Below, piece after piece: positions 52,859 through 61,844 of a stretch of 64,000 nt of DNA. A model generated the notes under the pieces. It did no database searches, was not told the DNA's origin, and saw nothing but the letters and a program-made list of their open reading frames with translations. Within the stretch, counting starts at the first letter, position 1, and the number at the start of each line of letters is the position of its first letter. The stretch spans positions 496,001 through 560,000 of the forward strand of contig CAWBGG010000002.1 in the NCBI GenBank assembly GCA_963788205.1, in the 5' to 3' direction. A program made the position numbers and the translations under genes. This DNA comes from CAVVMA01 sp963788205 (lineage in GTDB: Bacteria > Desulfobacterota > Binatia > Binatales > Binataceae).

Positions 52859-53907
52859 AAGGCCATCCGAAACCAGCGTCGGCTGATCCCGCTGAGGAGA
52901 GCGCGAACGCGCTCGCCGCCGCGGCCCCGACCGAAGAGGAGCGCGTTCTCGACTTCTCGCTGCGGCCGCGCTCGCTAGGTGAGTTCGTCGGCCAGGAGCG
53001 GGTGAAGCGAATCCTCGGGATGTCGATTGAGGCGGCGCGCCAGCGCGCCGAGCCGCTCGATCACGTGCTGTTTTCCGGACCGCCCGGACTGGGCAAGACC
53101 TCGCTGGCGCATATCATCGCCCGCGAGCTCGGCGTCAACCTGCGCTCCACCTCGGGCCCCGCGATTGAGCGCGCCGGCGACCTGGCCGCGATCGTCGCCG
53201 ACCTCGAGCGCGGCGACGTGCTGTTTATCGATGAGATTCATCGTCTCGCCCGTCCGGTCGAGGAAATCCTCTATCCCGCGATGGAAGACTTCGAGCTCAA
53301 TATCGTGGTCGGCAAGGGCGCGGGCGCGCGCTCGATGAAGCTGGCGGTCAAGCCCTTCACGCTGGTCGGCGCGACCACGCGCTCGGGATTGCTGAGCTCG
53401 CCGCTGCGCGACCGCTTCGGGCAGCATTTCCATCTGGACTTTTACGGCCAGTCGGAGCTGACCGAGATCGTGCGCCGCTCAGCGCGCTTGCTCGAGGTGA
53501 AAACCGACGACGAGGGCTCGGTCGAGATCGCCTCGCGCGCGCGCGGCACGCCGCGCATCGCCAACCGGATTCTGCGCCGCGTGCGCGACTTCGCCCAGGT
53601 CAGCGCAGCCCCTATCGTGACGCGGCAAGTCGCGCTCGGCGCGCTCGAGCTGCTCGATATCGACGCCTGCGGATTCGACAAAATGGACCGCGACATCCTG
53701 GCCGCGATCATCGACAAGTTCGACGGCGGGCCGGTGGGCGTAGAGAGCCTGGCCGCCGCAATAGGCGAAGAATCCGACACTCTGGAGGAAGTCTACGAGC
53801 CATACCTGCTCCAGGAAGGCTTCATAGCCCGCACCAGCCGCGGCCGCGTCGCCACCCAGCGCGCCTACAACCATCTAGGCCGCAAACGCCCCGGCACGCT
53901 CTTGTGA
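52855..53907 (+). CDS. ruvB: Holliday junction branch migration helicase RuvB
   Basis: 350 residues from GTG 52855. AAA+ motor with Walker A SGPPGLGKTSLAHI, Walker B VLFIDEIHRL, sensor FTLVGATTRSGLLSSPLRDRFG and the winged-helix domain with DTLEEVYEPYLLQEGFIARTSRGRVAT. It moves Holliday junctions together with RuvA. End of the yebC-ruvCAB block. Confidence 0.96.
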   Translation: MKGHPKPASADPAEESANALAAAAPTEEERVLDFSLRPRSLGEFVGQERVKRILGMSIEAARQRAEPLDHVLFSGPPGLGKTSLAHIIARELGVNLRSTSGPAIERAGDLAAIVADLERGDVLFIDEIHRLARPVEEILYPAMEDFELNIVVGKGAGARSMKLAVKPFTLVGATTRSGLLSSPLRDRFGQHFHLDFYGQSELTEIVRRSARLLEVKTDDEGSVEIASRARGTPRIANRILRRVRDFAQVSAAPIVTRQVALGALELLDIDACGFDKMDRDILAAIIDKFDGGPVGVESLAAAIGEESDTLEEVYEPYLLQEGFIARTSRGRVATQRAYNHLGRKRPGTLL

Positions 53908-54181
53908 GGGTTGCGTCTAAACAGCGGCTAGTGCCGCGCGGCGAAATGATCGATCTGCGGACTGCGGCGGCGTGATGGGGCGGCTTCGATTCGCAGAGGA
54001 GCGCCGGTCCCGGCAACGGGATCGCCGCCTCACGGAGCGGTTGCAAATCTCAAAGCAATGGGCTAGCCAAGGTGTGCTCGTAGACCCGTCTCCATTTTGG
54101 GGGCCTGCCGTGCGGTAAACTGCCGAATGGAGATGCCTTCATTCAAGTTTGCGTCGGCGGGTCATCCGCAAGGGCGAGTTG
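53908..54181. other. Intergenic stretch without recognised gene
   Basis: 274 bp between ruvB and the next lipoprotein gene. No coding frame of conserved character, tRNA or clear terminator was seen; it presumably holds the promoter of the gene at 54182. Confidence 0.4.
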
Positions 54182-54934
54182 ATGGCAGCGCGGAAAAGAA
54201 CATTGAGGTACCCGATTCTGCATCTGCTCGCGCTGCTCCCCTGTCTTCTCAGCGTGGCGTGCGGCACCGAAACAGAGTTCGACGATGGATTCTACTCGCC
54301 GTCGGCCCTCACGCGAGACAAAATTCCCTTGAATGTAGCAGTGATCTACCAGCCTACGGCTTTCGACAAGCACCCCGGCGACACAAGCGTTCTGCGCGCG
54401 AACGGGCGTCCTTCAGACTACGGGCTAAATGGATTTTACGCGGTAGATTGTGTCGGCTACGTCACCGTAATAGAAGAGCCAGCCCTCGTAGACGCAATCA
54501 GGACCGGGCTCGCCGAGGACTTCCGCACGGTTACGGTCACGGACGTTCCCGCACATGCGGCGGGGGCAGATTTACTCGTCAACCCCGGCGGATATTTTAG
54601 CTTGAGTGGCGATTGGAGCACAGGGGGTGACGTGACAGGCGTGCTCAAGATGAAGTTCCTTAATTCGCGTGATTCGAGTCTGGTTGATCAATTCGAGCAC
54701 ACCGCATATGCCCCGCAAAGCATTCTATACGTATTGAGTGACTTCCCTTTGTTTGCGATGGCTGCTTTCTCCGGTTGGTCGTTGTCCCCGCTGCAACCGC
54801 TTTGCCTTATGTACGGCGCACACGAGGAGAAACTGCGCGCGGAGCAGACTGTCCGCGAGAATCTGGACGCCATGCACGAAGAGATTCGCAATTCGCGGGC
54901 AATCCTTGCGCTTGCCGCCCCCTCAGGCTCTTGA
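54182..54934 (+). CDS. Hypothetical lipoprotein
   Basis: ATG 54182 (MAARKRTLRY); 250 residues. A hydrophobic signal with lipobox LLPCLLSVACGTE. The mature part contains KIPLNVAVIYQPTAFDKHPGD, DLLVNPGGYFSLSGDWSTGG and a charged C-terminal helix (EKLRAEQTVRENLDAMHEEIRNS). It resembles exported lipoproteins of unknown role. Base composition is a little less GC-rich than its neighbours, so recent acquisition is possible. Confidence 0.65.
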   Translation: MAARKRTLRYPILHLLALLPCLLSVACGTETEFDDGFYSPSALTRDKIPLNVAVIYQPTAFDKHPGDTSVLRANGRPSDYGLNGFYAVDCVGYVTVIEEPALVDAIRTGLAEDFRTVTVTDVPAHAAGADLLVNPGGYFSLSGDWSTGGDVTGVLKMKFLNSRDSSLVDQFEHTAYAPQSILYVLSDFPLFAMAAFSGWSLSPLQPLCLMYGAHEEKLRAEQTVRENLDAMHEEIRNSRAILALAAPSGS

Positions 54935-55010
54935 CGCATAGCAGGCCCGCGCCTCGCCGCGCCACACGGGGGCCTGACCGGCGCTGACGCTGCTGTGAGG
55001 GCTGAGTGAC

Positions 55011-55718
55011 GTGGCCAAAATTTGGGTGATGCAGCATCATCCGGTAGAGAACCTCGGCCGGATTGCCGACGCGCTGGAGGGCTGCGCGCTGGCGTGGCAA
55101 TACGTGCGCAGCTTTGCCGGCCAGCCGGTCCCGAAAGATATGAAGGGCGCGGGCGGACTGATCGTGATGGGCGGGCCGATGGGCGTTTACGAGCAGGATC
55201 GCTATCCCTTCCTGCGCGACGAGTTGCGGCTCATCGAGAGCGCGCTCAAGGATGGCCGGCCTGTGCTCGGCGTATGCCTGGGGAGTCAGCTTCTCGCCGC
55301 GGCGCTGGGCGCGAGAGTCGCCAAGGGTCCGGTCAAGGAGATCGGATGGTATCCTGTGCGCTCGCTCGCGGGCGCGCGGGACGACCGGCTGTTCGGGGCC
55401 GCGCCCGATTCGTTCACTGCGCTGCACTGGCATGGCGACGTGTTCGACTTGCCGGCCGGCGCCGTGGCGCTGGCGGCGTCGGCCAAGACTCCGCTCCAGG
55501 CCTACCGGTACGGCGAAAATGCCTACGGCCTGTTATTCCATATCGAACCGACCGCCGCGATCGTCGCCGGGATGGTCCGTGAATTCGCCGCCGAGTTGGC
55601 GGAAGCCAACGTCGATGGCGCGGCAATCGAGGCCGCAGCGAATCAACATCTGGCAGCGCTGACTGATCTCGCCGCGACCGTATTCGAGCGCTGGGCCGCG
55701 CCCATCCAGGGCACCTAA
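55011..55718 (+). CDS. Class I glutamine amidotransferase
   Basis: GTG 55011; 235 residues. Nucleophile elbow VLGVCLGSQLLAAALGA (Cys), GGLIVMGGPMGVYEQD, and the His-x-Glu pair in YGLLFHIEPTA. This is the stand-alone GATase1 type related to the GMP synthase amidotransferase domain (GuaA-like YfeJ group), which acts on glutamine or gamma-glutamyl compounds. No partner synthetase is adjacent. The 3' side is followed by a palindromic repeat. Confidence 0.88.
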   Translation: MAKIWVMQHHPVENLGRIADALEGCALAWQYVRSFAGQPVPKDMKGAGGLIVMGGPMGVYEQDRYPFLRDELRLIESALKDGRPVLGVCLGSQLLAAALGARVAKGPVKEIGWYPVRSLAGARDDRLFGAAPDSFTALHWHGDVFDLPAGAVALAASAKTPLQAYRYGENAYGLLFHIEPTAAIVAGMVREFAAELAEANVDGAAIEAAANQHLAALTDLAATVFERWAAPIQGT

Positions 55719-55728
55719 GCGAGCCCCC

Positions 55729-55905
55729 TACGCAACCGGCAGAAAAAGAGGATCGCTTCGCGTAGGTTCTTCGCCTTCGGCAAGCCTCGGCTCAGAATGA
55801 CAAACGAGCGCGTCCTTTTGTGTCATCCTGAGGCGAGCCTAGCGAAGCCGAAGGATCTACGCGAAGCGATTCGTCTTCCACCACTTCAATTTGACGCACT
55901 ACCGA
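55729..55905. repeat. Palindromic intergenic repeat, copy 2
   Basis: Arms atcgcttcgcgtag (55752-55765) and its exact complement (55857-55870), with imperfect inner arms (cagaatgaca / tgtcatcctgag). The left flank (aaccggcagaaaaa) matches copy 1 and the right flank (ccaccacttcaatttga, cactacc) matches the half copy at 22271. The right flank supplies the stop codon of the gene that ends at 55899. Confidence 0.75.
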
Positions 55906-57671
55906 CTCGCGTCCGCGCTCCGAACTGGCGATCGATCAAGGCTTCCGCCTTGCTGGTCTTCGCGCGCAAGCATCTTCGCCGGCAGTCTGTAAATCAGCAG
56001 GCCGCCGATCCGTAGTGGTTCGACATTGAGGCTCGACAAGTAGAGCTCCCACAATATCGTCGGCTTATGAACCAGCTTCCATGAAGGCGTGCCCTCGAAC
56101 CGATCGCATTTCCAAAAGCGGTCGCTGACGATGATCGTGCTGACGGTGTGGTCGGCAAGGAACGCCGACAGCGCGTTGCTGTTCCGCTCCCAGCTCTCGG
56201 ACCCCGGTGGATCGGGGCCCAGATATCCATCCGCGAGCCGGAAGTACATTCCGGTTTGCGCTTGCCACAGCAGGTTGTTGCTCCCGGAGCTTTTCGGCAG
56301 CGACATCACCACCTCGTCCTGACGCAGGTACTGCCTATACAGTCCCTTCGAGAAGAAGTCCGGCACCGCTGTCGGGCTGACCCAGAAGCGCGGGTTCAGG
56401 TTGGGCAGGATCAGCATCAGGCTCAGGATCGCGATCGCGGGCCGGTCCAGCGATCGCGGCGGCGCGGCACTCAGCCACAGCGCGGCGATGATCGACAGAT
56501 CAAGGAAGGCGTACATCATGAAGCGCCCGGGCAGGGCTTTGTCGATCAGCGGCAAAGCCTGCGCCAGCTTCCAGGGTAGGGCGTAATGCTCGGCGCCTGC
56601 GATATGCATCGTCGCACCCATTGAGGCCACGCCCATGATTACCAGCAAGCCGACCAGCAGCCGTCCCCGAAACTCGCGCCAGTGGCCGCATGCGAACTCG
56701 AAAGCGATCAGAATCAGGCCGGGACCGAGATAGCCGGTGGCCTCGGCCAGATTGCCCCTGAATTTGCCCGAGAGAATCTCGAACCCATGCAGCGTCCCCC
56801 ACAAGTTGGCCGGCGTCGGGATCACGAAGTTCAGCAGATCGGTCGAGAAAGTCTCGGGTGCATAGAATGGACCTTCGCGGACGGGAAAAGCGATCATGAA
56901 GTACAAGTACGGGCTGAGCGCGACGCCGGCCAGTACGCAGGCGGAGCGAAGATCCGGCAGCGTTGCGTATAGGCGCTTGCGCATTTCAGCCGGCGCCAGC
57001 GCGATCGCGATGAGCATCGTAATGACGCCGAAGATGGTGGTCATCGCGGCATACTCGGCATCAATGAGAAACTGCGTTACCAGAGCCAGGGCGAATACGA
57101 TGATGAACGGGCGCGAGTTGATATCGCCATTCACCCGCCGCAGGACGAGATAGACCACCAGAGGGATCGGACAGACCAGTATCAATACTAAATGCGCGGT
57201 CATCTGGCAGACCAGATATGGTGAAAAAGCAAATATGTAGCCACCCACGAGCGATGGCCAATAGCGATTAGTGATGTAACGGCAGAGTATGAACGTAGCC
57301 CAGCCTGCTAATGCCGGCGCGAGTAGACAGAGTACGTTGTACGTGGCTACGGGACCGATCGTCGCGGTGATTGGCCACGCCACCAGGCCCACCAGCGGCA
57401 GGAACGTCGTCCACGCCAGCGAGGCGCCCGCCGGCGCCCAGAGTAATGGGCTGAAGAAGGGGTTCAGACGGTGAGAGATTGCGTAAGGCATCCAGACCAG
57501 GCACCAGATGTACAGGTTCGGGTCGGCGCTCTGACCGATGATTGAAGTCGAGAAGTGGCCGAACAATGCGCGTCCGAAGAACAACACCGAGAGCGCAAGG
57601 TAGAGCAGCAGAGCGGTCAGACCGTAATGGTCCGGTGGCCGTTCGACACCGTTCGATTCCGCCTGCTGCAC
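55899..57671 (-). CDS. Large polytopic membrane protein, GT-C/YfhO-like
   Basis: 590 residues, some 12 helices. The first loop holds GQSADPNLYIWCLVWMPYAISHRLNPFFSPLLWAPAG, an acidic-residue loop as in GT-C enzymes. A soluble C-terminal part follows (WKCDRFEGTPSWKLVHKPTILWELY). It resembles the protein at 42222 in layout but not closely in sequence. Probably glycan or O-antigen related. Its stop codon lies in the flank of a repeat element. Confidence 0.68.
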   Translation of the reverse strand: MQQAESNGVERPPDHYGLTALLLYLALSVLFFGRALFGHFSTSIIGQSADPNLYIWCLVWMPYAISHRLNPFFSPLLWAPAGASLAWTTFLPLVGLVAWPITATIGPVATYNVLCLLAPALAGWATFILCRYITNRYWPSLVGGYIFAFSPYLVCQMTAHLVLILVCPIPLVVYLVLRRVNGDINSRPFIIVFALALVTQFLIDAEYAAMTTIFGVITMLIAIALAPAEMRKRLYATLPDLRSACVLAGVALSPYLYFMIAFPVREGPFYAPETFSTDLLNFVIPTPANLWGTLHGFEILSGKFRGNLAEATGYLGPGLILIAFEFACGHWREFRGRLLVGLLVIMGVASMGATMHIAGAEHYALPWKLAQALPLIDKALPGRFMMYAFLDLSIIAALWLSAAPPRSLDRPAIAILSLMLILPNLNPRFWVSPTAVPDFFSKGLYRQYLRQDEVVMSLPKSSGSNNLLWQAQTGMYFRLADGYLGPDPPGSESWERNSNALSAFLADHTVSTIIVSDRFWKCDRFEGTPSWKLVHKPTILWELYLSSLNVEPLRIGGLLIYRLPAKMLAREDQQGGSLDRSPVRSADASR

Positions 57672-58019
57672 AGTGCTCCTCCCTTCCGGCCACGCATCCC
57701 CGGTTTGGCGTCAGCCGCCCGACGCCGTCACGCACCCCTTGGAATCCGGAACTTCCGCGGTCGCTGCCTGAAGATTCGGCCCGGCTGCGATCACGAAAGT
57801 TCCGGCGACATTCAACCCTTCGAATTCACAATATACTTGCGATCCCGTTACCAGCAAAGAGGAAAGTAGATAATGCGATAGTCAAGACGATCTAAGAGTA
57901 CACTTAGATGAGAGTGAGTAGAATAGTCAGTCGCTGCCTAACAGGGACTATCGCAGAAACTGATGGAGGCGAGGCGCGCGAAGACCTTGGTGCGCCGTAG
58001 CGGGGCGCGGGTTATCCGG
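57672..58019. other. Intergenic stretch, locally AT-richer, no recognised gene
   Basis: 348 bp between two minus-strand membrane-protein genes. The part around 57810-57950 is clearly more AT-rich and likely holds the promoter of the gene that starts at 57671. No conserved coding frame was recognised. Confidence 0.4.
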
Positions 58020-60231
58020 CTAAGGTGCGGCGCGGCTCATCTGGCGCGCTAGCTCGCTCATCCGGGCGCTCTCTGGCGCGGCGGTAAAATCCAACTCGAC
58101 GTGAGAGGTTCCATGCGGGCTCAGTGTTGCAAAGAGGGCCGAGCGGTGATCGGCCTGGCATCTCCAGGTCCATATTTTGGCGACGCTGGCGCTATAGGTT
58201 CCTGCCGCGCTCGATCCGGTCGCATCAACGTGCCAGGTCCTGGGCTTGCCGGCGGGGATCAAAGTATCTGCGGCCGCAAGCTGATTGGTCCCGTCATCGA
58301 GCGCGCAACGAATTGATGCCATCTGAGAGCCGGCAGTGCCCAGTGACGCATCCCAGGTAACGAACGCATGCCACGGACCGCCGGTAGCCGGCGTCGTCGC
58401 GGTGAAGCTGCAGACGGCAGTGCTCGCGCCGGCTTCGAGTGTGAGGTCCGCGCCTGGTGAGCACCTTCCGCCCAGCCTGGAATCCTTGACCACCACTTGA
58501 TACGCGATTCGTCCGTCCGGCAGGCGCACCGAAAAGATCGGCGGCTGCGGCACCGGCTGGTTGCCGACGAATACAAACACCCCGCGCGCGAGCTTGCGAT
58601 AGAAGAAGTCCGGATCGTCAAAGATGTAGCGGTCAAATGCGATCGGTTTGACGTGCGGATGCCGCAGCAGGGGATAGGCGGCTGGGTCGTATTGCAGCCC
58701 TTCGCGCTGCACTAACGCGGGCGGATAGTGATCGTGAAACAGAATGTCGATGTAGGCCTGATCGATCTTGCGCGTGATTACTACCGGACCCGAATCATCA
58801 CCGAGCTGCCCAATGGCAGCCATCAGTTGATCCATGCCGTAATAGAAGTATGGCGCCGAGAGGGCAGGGTAGTCGCGGAAATACGATCGCGCGAAACGCG
58901 TGCCATGCAATACGACGGCGGCGACCAGCAGGCCCGCCGCGATCGCCTTGAGCCTGCGGCCTCCCGCCCAGCCAATCCAGCATCGCGACAAACCCCAGGG
59001 CCGAGAGCAGCACCCATGGAGAGATCGCCAGCACGTCGTGCCGGGCCTCGGGATGCGCGAGCAAACTCGCAGAGCTAACGTCGGCGGGCGCCGCGCTGCG
59101 GATGAAGATGAAGGGAGTTGGCAACTGCGAACCGTGCGCGGGATTGAATACGCCCGCCGGCACCAGCAACGCGGCCGGCAACGCGGCAAGCATCAGCCAC
59201 CCCAGCAGCATCAAGACCAGCTTTCTGCGCCGCGCTTGAACGAGCGCGGCCAGCGCCAGAGCGACCAGCAGGGCCTGCTCCGGCAACAGCATCCCGAAGC
59301 CGGGCACAAAGAGCAGCTCCCATTGCCCGCCGCGATCGCCGTGTCGGAAGAGAAACCCGGGATTGAAGTAGCTCATCCACGCGACCCCGAAGTGCGCCAG
59401 ATCCGACCCGAACGAAGGCCGTCGCGCCGCCGAGCGCTGATCGGCAGCGCAGTTGGAACATAGCGCTGGAGAATGGACGATCAATTGCTGGCGGAAATGC
59501 GCCTGCAACTCGGCCGGGTTGCGAAGCAGGAGAACCGCTTGAGGTGCGGCCATCGCCGCGACGATCGCCGCGGCCATCAGCGCGCTGCGCCGCGCCACGC
59601 TGAAACGCCGCCGATAGAGCAACGCCAGCAGCGCCATCATCAGCGGCGTGAACGCCTTGGTTATCGGATTGGTGTAAAGCGTCAGTCCGAAGCCGACTGC
59701 GCTCAGCATCAGCCACAGCGCGCGCGGCTGCCTCAGCCAGAGCAGGAAGCAGAGCATCGCCAGGCTGACGGTGGCCGACACGGCCGACATCTCGACCCCG
59801 TAGCGGCTGAGCGGTAGATGCCACGGCGAAAAGCTGGCGAGCAGCGCCGCGATCGCTGCTCCCGGCATCCCGAACATCAGCGCGGCCATAGCGGTGATCG
59901 CGAACAGATCGATTATGCCCCACAGCGCCGCTCCCAGCCGCACCACCGCGGTCTTCATCCCGAATGCGGCGACCAGCGGGACCAGCGAATAGTCGAACAA
60001 CGGCATCCGCGCGTCGTTGAAGCCCTGCACGACGATCGGAAGAAAATTGCCGTGATGGTCGCGGCCGGTGGTCAGCAGACTGTAGGCGTCGTAGCCGTTG
60101 CAGGCTTCGTCGCAGTAAGTTCCGGCGGGTACGCTCGCCAGCCGGATCGTGCGCAGGCCGACGCCGGTCGCCAGCGCGGCCACGATCAGGACGCCGCAGA
60201 GGCGGTTCAGAACTTTCGCTGAACCAGACAA
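58020..60231 (-). pseudogene. ArnT/PMT-like glycosyltransferase membrane protein, frameshifted
   Basis: From TTG 60231 the protein reads with the GT-C first-loop motif AGTYCDEACNGYDAYSLLTTGRDHHGNFLP and about ten helices up to VLLSALGFVAMLDWLGG. A single extra G in a G-run (about 58963) then shifts the frame. The continuation is in a second frame: KAIAAGLLVAAVVLHGTRF, YFYYGMDQLMAAIGQLGDD, and a C-terminal soluble beta-domain ending SRAAP. Total ~735 residues. Otherwise intact, so it is either a young pseudogene or an assembly error. Confidence 0.72.
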
Positions 60232-60250
60232 CCGCGGCAGCCGGCGCGCG

Positions 60251-60448
60251 CTATTCGTTCTCGACGATCGAGATCGCCTGTTTGGGGCATCAACGCACGG
60301 CCTTTTCTACTTTTGCCCGCAGCGTCTGCGGCGGATGCTCGTCGAGGATGTAGAGCTTGTCGTCGGGGCGGACTTGAAAGACCTCCGGCGCCGCCTCCAT
60401 GCATCGGGCGTTGCTCTCGCATAGTTCAAAATCGACGACAACCTTCAT
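60251..60448 (-). pseudogene. Small ferredoxin with an in-frame UGA before the last cluster cysteine
   Basis: ATG 60448 (MKVVVDFELCESNARCMEAAPEVF) is a short ferredoxin of the mycobacterial or Binatota type with Cys ligands in LCESNARC. After KVEKAVR the next codon is TGA (60290-60292), and then, still in frame, CPKQAISIVENE and TAG, which is the normal last part with the CP ligand. The position normally carries Arg, Ser or similar. Without readthrough the last cluster ligand would be lost. It accompanies an acyl-CoA dehydrogenase, to which such ferredoxins or partner P450s may donate electrons. Confidence 0.72.
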
Positions 60449-60562
60449 GACTCGCTCCCGTGGTGATGTAGGACCTGATTTTCGATGCCATCCTAGGTGA
60501 TTTTTCGGCGTTGCCAAAGAGGGCACGCCGCCCTCTTGAAGCGGACGGCGATGCCGGCCTCG

Positions 60563-61771
60563 TCACTTCGGCAATTTCAGCACGCGCTCGCCGATGATGT
60601 TGTGCTGGATCTCGCTCGACCCGGCCGCGACTGTGAGGCCGCGCGCCGAGAGCGTGCGCTGAGTCCAGCGCCCTTGTTCGATCGCGCCGAGCGAGCCGGC
60701 TTCGAGTGTCGCGCGCATCCCGAGCATCTCGTCCGCGAACATCGCGACGCGCAGATTGAGTTCGGTCGCGAACAGCTTGCCGAACGAGCTCTCCGCCCCC
60801 GGCACTTTTCCTCTTAGCTGCGCAGTCAGCGAGCGATAGCGGGAGAGCCTCATGCAGTTGGCTTCGATCGAGAACTGGGCGAGCTTCTGGCGCACATACG
60901 GATGCCTGGCGGCGGGCATCCCGTCGAACTCGACATGCCGGGCCAGCTCGATCAGTTCCCGAATCGTCCGCTCGACCGGATGGCGCGTGCCGCCCGAGAC
61001 CCGCTCGAACATCAGCGTCGCGATTGAGACCTGCCATCCGCCGTTGAGGTCGCCGACCAGATTTTCTTTCGGCACCCGGACGTTGTCGTAAAAGACCTCG
61101 TTGAATCCGTGATCGCCCGTCATCTGTACCAGCGGGCGAATCGTGATCCCCGGACTGTGCATGTCGCAGAGCAGGTACGAGATTCCCTTGTGCTTGGGCG
61201 CATTCGGGTCGGTGCGGACCAGCAGCACCTGCCAGTCGGCGCGATGGGCCAGGCTGGTCCACACTTTCTGTCCATTGACGACGAACGAGTCGCCCTCGAG
61301 CACCGCGCGAGTTTGCAGGCTGGCGAGATCGGAGCCGGCGTTGGGTTCCGAATAGCCCTGGCACCAGATCTCCTCGGCGGTAAGCATCTTCGGCAGAAAG
61401 CGGCGCTTCTGCTGCTCGGTGCCCAAGAAGATGATCGTCGGCCCGATGCGATCGATCGCCAGGCCGTTGGCGCCGTAGACCGGCAGGCCGAGCTTCAGGA
61501 CTTCGTCCTGATAGATCGCCTGCTCGACCAATCCCGCGCCTCCGCCACCCCATTCTTTGGGCCAGTGCATCGCGACGTAGCCGGCCTGATGGAGCCGGCG
61601 ATGATATTCGACCAGCCGAGCCCATCGCGCGTCATCGTCGACGTCGAACAGGCTCGCGCCCGACGTGGTCATCGCATCGCCGCGGCCGAAGAGCGCGGCG
61701 TTCGTGCTCTCGAGCCATTTCCGCAATCGCGCGCGAAACGCCTCTTGCTCGGGAGTGTAGGTGAAATCCAT
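60563..61771 (-). CDS. Acyl-CoA dehydrogenase family protein
   Basis: 402 residues: WPKEWGGGGAGLVEQAIYQDE, YSEPNAGSDLASLQTRAVLEGD, VNGQKVWTSLAHRADW and IGERVLKL are the N-terminal, middle and C-terminal FAD-binding blocks, and GLTVAAGSSEIQHNIIG is the C-terminal family signature. It oxidises acyl-CoA (fatty acids, steroids or related acids) and passes electrons through FAD to an acceptor; the small ferredoxin gene 114 bp away may be linked. Active-site Glu was not verified by alignment. Confidence 0.9.
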   Translation of the reverse strand: MDFTYTPEQEAFRARLRKWLESTNAALFGRGDAMTTSGASLFDVDDDARWARLVEYHRRLHQAGYVAMHWPKEWGGGGAGLVEQAIYQDEVLKLGLPVYGANGLAIDRIGPTIIFLGTEQQKRRFLPKMLTAEEIWCQGYSEPNAGSDLASLQTRAVLEGDSFVVNGQKVWTSLAHRADWQVLLVRTDPNAPKHKGISYLLCDMHSPGITIRPLVQMTGDHGFNEVFYDNVRVPKENLVGDLNGGWQVSIATLMFERVSGGTRHPVERTIRELIELARHVEFDGMPAARHPYVRQKLAQFSIEANCMRLSRYRSLTAQLRGKVPGAESSFGKLFATELNLRVAMFADEMLGMRATLEAGSLGAIEQGRWTQRTLSARGLTVAAGSSEIQHNIIGERVLKLPK

Positions 61772-61844
61772 TATCTTGATCTCGCTCGACGCCCCACCAG
61801 TGGCTCCTTGAAGCCGCTGGCCGGCGCCGCAGATTTAACCGCCG

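Noticed and set aside
60272..60289. SECIS element for selenocysteine at the ferredoxin UGA
   Set aside because: The hairpin has a three-base loop without the conserved bases and is explained by coding sequence; kept only as a question.
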